Shown here piece by piece: positions 60,668-64,000 of a stretch of DNA of 64,000 nucleotides. The notes beneath the pieces were generated by a model. The model searched no databases and was not told the origin of the DNA. It saw nothing but the letters and a program-made list of their open reading frames with translations. Numbering within the stretch: the first letter of the stretch is position 1; each line of letters starts with the position of its first letter. A program made the translations under genes and the position numbers. Source of the stretch: an uncultured Bacteroidaceae bacterium. Lineage in GTDB: Bacteria > Bacteroidota > Bacteroidia > Bacteroidales > Bacteroidaceae. The stretch covers positions 44,587 through 108,586 of the forward strand of contig CAJONZ010000071.1 of assembly GCA_905236065.1 (NCBI GenBank), given 5' to 3'.

Positions 60668-63607
60668 TTATTGAATGTTTTTGCCAGCCTTCCTGACTGC
60701 TGCGGCTTTCGTGCGGGCTTTAGCTCCGGCCCATGCAGCATCGTAACGCTTGTTGCTGGTGTAGTAGAAAGGTTCGGTAATCTCGTGAATCGCACAGAAC
60801 GAAGAGGTTGCAATGGATGTGGCATTCTTTCGCTCCGTGTTCAGCCAGTAGTCGCGGGCCATCAGGTTTGTCTTCTTCGTTGCGTCATTGGCATTGAGCG
60901 TGTGTCTCACACCGGCCAGGTCCGTTACGACCATTTGGTCGCCACCGCCAGTCACCTTCAATTCCTGCGCCAAACCGAAGGTGTTGGTACAAAGTGTCTG
61001 ATACGTACCCCCCTCCACGGTGTTATCCACGTAGAGCGACGTGTTCTGGAAGTGGTAGCGAGTGAACTGTTTCAACGCCTTCACCTTCTCCAGCAGGATG
61101 CTCTTTTCGGGTTCGGGGCATCCCGAAGGGTTCGTGGGCGACAGGGTTTCAAACACCTCCGTAATTTCTTCCCAGCTGGGCAGGCCGGCAGCGTAAGCAA
61201 TGTCCATGGCATCGTTGTTCGGCGCATATAGCGTGTAGTTATACGTGTTGAACATCTTCACGTTTCCGTCCACATCGTCCAGCGAACTGTATTCTCCGTC
61301 GCTTTGGGTGAAGATTTTATATTGGTCTTGCTTGGTTCTGTGGAATTCATCCTCCTCGTCCGAAATGCCAATCCACGACATCAACTCGGCATTTGAGAAA
61401 CCGCCACAGGCTTCATGGAATTTTGAGAAGTTGGGGTTTTCGCGTAACACCTCTGCCACACTCTTCAGCGTGGGCTGGATGATGCGGTCGATGCGATAGG
61501 CCGTACCGTTGGCCTGGCTGAAGTAGGATGCCTTACCCGTGCTGCTGTCATAGGTCTTTGCCTCCTCAAACCCGTTGTCAATGGCGCCGCCGCTCTTGAT
61601 GCGCAGGCCGTTTCTGGGGTTCGTGCCGTAATCCACGTAGATTTCGCCACCATGCTTCGTCTTGTAGTAATGGTTTAGGTTGGTGATGCCGATGGTGTCG
61701 CCCCTGTTGAGTACCACGGTGTGGTAGTTCAGAATGTCGGTCAGTGCCGACTTGATGCGGGCGTTCGGGGTGCCCACACTACCTATCTCTACGGTTCCTA
61801 TGCGCTCGCCCACCGTGTTGCTGGCCAGGTCATAGCGGAACGACTCTGCCTGAATCTTCGGCTCGCTTCGTTTCGTTTTGTCATAGTAGATGTGCAGCAC
61901 CTCTGGGTAGTCGTGCCCCAGGGTGGTGGGGTCGATGTAATAATAGTCGAAAGCCTCGTCGTCGGGTATGAAGAAGGCGTAGTTGGCCTTCATTGCCAAC
62001 AGGAAGTACTTGAAGTCGAGTGAGAGGTAACTTGTTGTCGATGAGGAGTGCCAATCCTGCACTGCCCAGTTCATCGTGAGCATGTCCTGATAGGTCGATG
62101 ACGGAGCCAGCACGGCACTGTATTCGTCCGGTGCAATCATCGTGTTCAGCTTATAGACCACACCATTGTTGGCAATCTTGATGTCGTAGCCGCCCTCCGG
62201 CTTCACCTGCAGCTTTCCCTTGTTCATGCCCAGATTCTCACTGGCGTCGTTGATGATGGACTCAAATTTGCTGGGTACGGTGCTCACGAACGATGCCTGT
62301 TGCAGGTTGCGCACAAATGCCGTGAGAATCTGTGGACGGGCCGCAAACAGCGTGTCCAGGTTCTCCACCAAGTTCTCCTTCGTGTTCGGCTTCTTGCCAT
62401 ACACTTCCATGATGTACTCGCCCGCACCGCCCGGCAGGAAATAGCGCTCGAAAGCCTCGTCCGTCGGAACGAACATGGCTGCGATGTCTGAAAGTTGGTT
62501 CTGGTCGCCCGTCAGGTTGTAGGCCGAGCTGGGGTAATATTCATTCCATCCCGGATCATATCTGAGCACCTCCGTCGTCGCCTTGCTCGCACCGTTCGGG
62601 TCAACGTTCAGTGCGGCACCCTGCGAGCGTGAGCTCAGGTAGCGCATTTGCATCACCACATCGTGTTGCACATAACCGTTCTGTGCGGCCAATTGCCCGT
62701 TCTGTTGCACCCAGTCGTTATAGTTCTTTGTGGTCGCAGCGTCCTCGTAAGGACCGGCGTAGTAGTCAAGCACATGGCTGAAATACTTCGTGTTCTCCTG
62801 CTTGGCAATCACCTGTGCCAGGTTGCCCGGCTGCACCAGTACATTCTGCACTTGGTGGATGTAACCGTTCATGCAGGTCACGTCCGACTTGATGACTTTG
62901 TTGTCGAAGATATAGACGTTGTTGGCCTCTGCGTCATACTTCTCGCCCGTCAGAATCTCGAAGTCCGAGCCTTCGCCCGTCGTCGTGATGCCGTTGTTTA
63001 CCATGTGCTCACGAGTGAAGTGGACAATCATCGGCGTGGTGTTGTCCCTCACCACATAGACTCCCTTTCCGGCATCTCGCCACTCGTCCCAATACTTGTT
63101 GTTCTTGGGCATGTCGGCTGGTGCGATGTACTGAATGGTGTCAATCACACTGATGTTGGTCGGATGCTTGATGGCCACACCCTCGGCAATGATGTTGCCG
63201 GCACTGGCATTGGACAACATCCCAATCAGCAGCGCATTGTCCAGCATCGAACTGTAAAGCAACAGCTTCTTCTGGGCATACGTCAGCTCCTCATACGACG
63301 ATACGCCCCATTCGTTCTTGGCGAAGAAGCGGGCAAACGCCTCGTCGTTGGCCGGGAAAATGGTTTTGCTACCCGTGCGGTTTAACGTCTCGGCATATCC
63401 GAGGTCGTCAATCAGCCGCAAATAATTAGAGAAAGTACCCGTCAGCTTGCCGCCGTCAGGGTTTTGCAACTCAGAGTAGATGCTTCCTCCGAGCCACGCA
63501 GGCGTTGACTCTTCGTCCACGTCGCCATAGATATCCTTGAACGTGTTCTCGCAAGAATACAATAGCAACGAACCGAAGAATACGGCTCCAATAAAACTTT
63601 TTTTCAT
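60668..63607 (-). CDS. Large multi-domain FAS1 (fasciclin) lipoprotein
   Basis: 979 residues, lipobox LLLYSCEN. Several FAS1-type blocks can be seen: SNYLRLIDDLGYAETLNRTGSKTIFPANDEAFARFF; HVLDYYAGPYED...; AAMFVPTDEAFERYFLPG; YAFFIPDDEAFDYYYI; and KMFNTYNYTLYAPNNDAMDIAYAAGLPSW, each followed by a hydrophobic strand and H-box-like end (LNTMIAPDE, IDRIIQPTL). That suggests four or five tandem FAS1 domains. It leads the operon, so the adhesin would be made with the transporters. Length well above single-FAS1 proteins. Confidence 0.82.
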   Translation of the reverse strand: MKKSFIGAVFFGSLLLYSCENTFKDIYGDVDEESTPAWLGGSIYSELQNPDGGKLTGTFSNYLRLIDDLGYAETLNRTGSKTIFPANDEAFARFFAKNEWGVSSYEELTYAQKKLLLYSSMLDNALLIGMLSNASAGNIIAEGVAIKHPTNISVIDTIQYIAPADMPKNNKYWDEWRDAGKGVYVVRDNTTPMIVHFTREHMVNNGITTTGEGSDFEILTGEKYDAEANNVYIFDNKVIKSDVTCMNGYIHQVQNVLVQPGNLAQVIAKQENTKYFSHVLDYYAGPYEDAATTKNYNDWVQQNGQLAAQNGYVQHDVVMQMRYLSSRSQGAALNVDPNGASKATTEVLRYDPGWNEYYPSSAYNLTGDQNQLSDIAAMFVPTDEAFERYFLPGGAGEYIMEVYGKKPNTKENLVENLDTLFAARPQILTAFVRNLQQASFVSTVPSKFESIINDASENLGMNKGKLQVKPEGGYDIKIANNGVVYKLNTMIAPDEYSAVLAPSSTYQDMLTMNWAVQDWHSSSTTSYLSLDFKYFLLAMKANYAFFIPDDEAFDYYYIDPTTLGHDYPEVLHIYYDKTKRSEPKIQAESFRYDLASNTVGERIGTVEIGSVGTPNARIKSALTDILNYHTVVLNRGDTIGITNLNHYYKTKHGGEIYVDYGTNPRNGLRIKSGGAIDNGFEEAKTYDSSTGKASYFSQANGTAYRIDRIIQPTLKSVAEVLRENPNFSKFHEACGGFSNAELMSWIGISDEEDEFHRTKQDQYKIFTQSDGEYSSLDDVDGNVKMFNTYNYTLYAPNNDAMDIAYAAGLPSWEEITEVFETLSPTNPSGCPEPEKSILLEKVKALKQFTRYHFQNTSLYVDNTVEGGTYQTLCTNTFGLAQELKVTGGGDQMVVTDLAGVRHTLNANDATKKTNLMARDYWLNTERKNATSIATSSFCAIHEITEPFYYTSNKRYDAAWAGAKARTKAAAVRKAGKNIQ

Positions 63608-63743
63608 GATTATAAGTTAGTAAATACTATATATTTCAGTAGGTTCTTTAGGTCTTGTCTTTGTCCAACGGGCTGGTGTATTATATATAATGTGTAGCAT
63701 CGATTACAACACATTTTTTTACCATACACCTATCTAAACTGCG

Positions 63744-63772
63744 CAAAATTAGCATTTTTTATATTTCCCCAA
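63744..63772 (-). promoter_or_regulatory. Promoter of the SusC/SusD-FAS1 operon
   Basis: On the minus strand TTG (63772-63770), 18 bases and TAATTTTG (63751-63744). The leader to the ATG at 63607 is about 130 nt. No other promoter box was noticed between the genes downstream, where gaps are only 18-81 bases. Confidence 0.55.
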
Positions 63773-63941
63773 CCGAACATGCTTGTTAAATATACTTAAA
63801 ATACGCATTCCTTTCCACGTATCGCCCTTCATGGTAGAAAATACCCCATCTAAAAATCAAATTCAAGTCACGTACACAAACCTCATTCCACGTTCTTCAT
63901 CTTTCCTTCAACAATATGATTATCCGCTATTGTACCCCCAG

Positions 63942-63991
63942 GACGCTGAAGGCGTCTCCGCTCCGTAACCGTAGGTCGGAACGACCTGCGG
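63942..63991. repeat. REP-like pair of hairpins at the window edge
   Basis: GACGC (63942-63946) pairs with GCGTC (63952-63956), and CCGTAGGTC (63969-63977) pairs with GACCTGCGG (63983-63991) with one G-T. Two adjacent short stems like this resemble dispersed intergenic palindromes of Prevotella genomes. The rest of the 393-base gap holds the operon promoter and AT-rich sequence with no gene. Confidence 0.5.
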
Positions 63992-64000
63992 ATGGGATGC

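Noticed and set aside
63783-63968. 61-residue ORF at the right edge
   Set aside because: No ribosome-binding site, no homologous pattern, and the 3' half is inside the palindromic repeat.

Overview
The window looks like part of a Bacteroidales chromosome, most likely a Prevotella-type gut or rumen commensal. The evidence is two SusC/SusD pairs, DUF4249 and DUF1573 lipoproteins, many MKK... signal peptides and lipoboxes, several glycoside hydrolases, and Bacteroidetes-type promoters. Those promoters have a -7 box TAnnTTTG, often with a TTTG or TTG element 18-21 bases upstream. No phage, transposase, rRNA or CRISPR was seen. All calls come from reading the sequence; no database search was run.

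Region by region. 1-4.7 kb: the end of a DUF4249 lipoprotein locus, a candidate structured RNA of about 320 nt with its own promoter and terminator, a small HTH regulator, an outer-membrane barrel protein, a nucleotidyltransferase-fold protein and a secreted protein. 4.8-8.3 kb: RsmI with a coiled-coil lipoprotein, an AI-2E-type exporter and an orphan receiver domain. 8.7-17 kb: a ThiD-like kinase, a GH127/GH146-type arabinofuranosidase, DUF1846 and a GH106-type rhamnosidase. 17-24.4 kb (minus strand): three GH43 enzymes, one with two GH43 units, followed by a HAD phosphatase and a small lipoprotein. A CE8 pectinesterase lies at 34-35 kb. Together these enzymes point to degradation of pectin side chains, arabinan or arabinoxylan.

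24.6-24.85 kb holds two tRNA-Pro genes (CGG and GGG). 25-28 kb carries a MazG-like protein, DUF2007, DUF1573 and DUF4838 proteins. 28.4-34 kb is a minus-strand three-gene cassette of membrane/helical-repeat protein, processive GT2 synthase and TPR-plus-barrel outer-membrane protein, which looks like a polysaccharide synthesis and export system. 35.3-38 kb is a flotillin operon containing a truncated flotillin copy and an NfeD-like partner. 38-41.3 kb carries a PAP2 phosphatase with a barrel-like C-terminus, tRNA-Lys, a GT2 enzyme and a hicBA toxin-antitoxin pair. 41.4-45.7 kb encodes three secreted proteins, one with a clear type I dockerin.

46-63.7 kb is one long minus-strand gene set, probably a single operon: FAS1 protein, SusC, SusD, FAS1-type lipoprotein, FAS1-type lipoprotein, SusC, SusD. 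It contains no recognisable hydrolase and is the most unusual gene cluster here. The most unusual non-coding signal is a repeat family with a 14-base core in an exact 22-base period, found in three separate intergenic regions (8.4, 25.0 and 46.0 kb) with inverted copies that can fold into hairpins.
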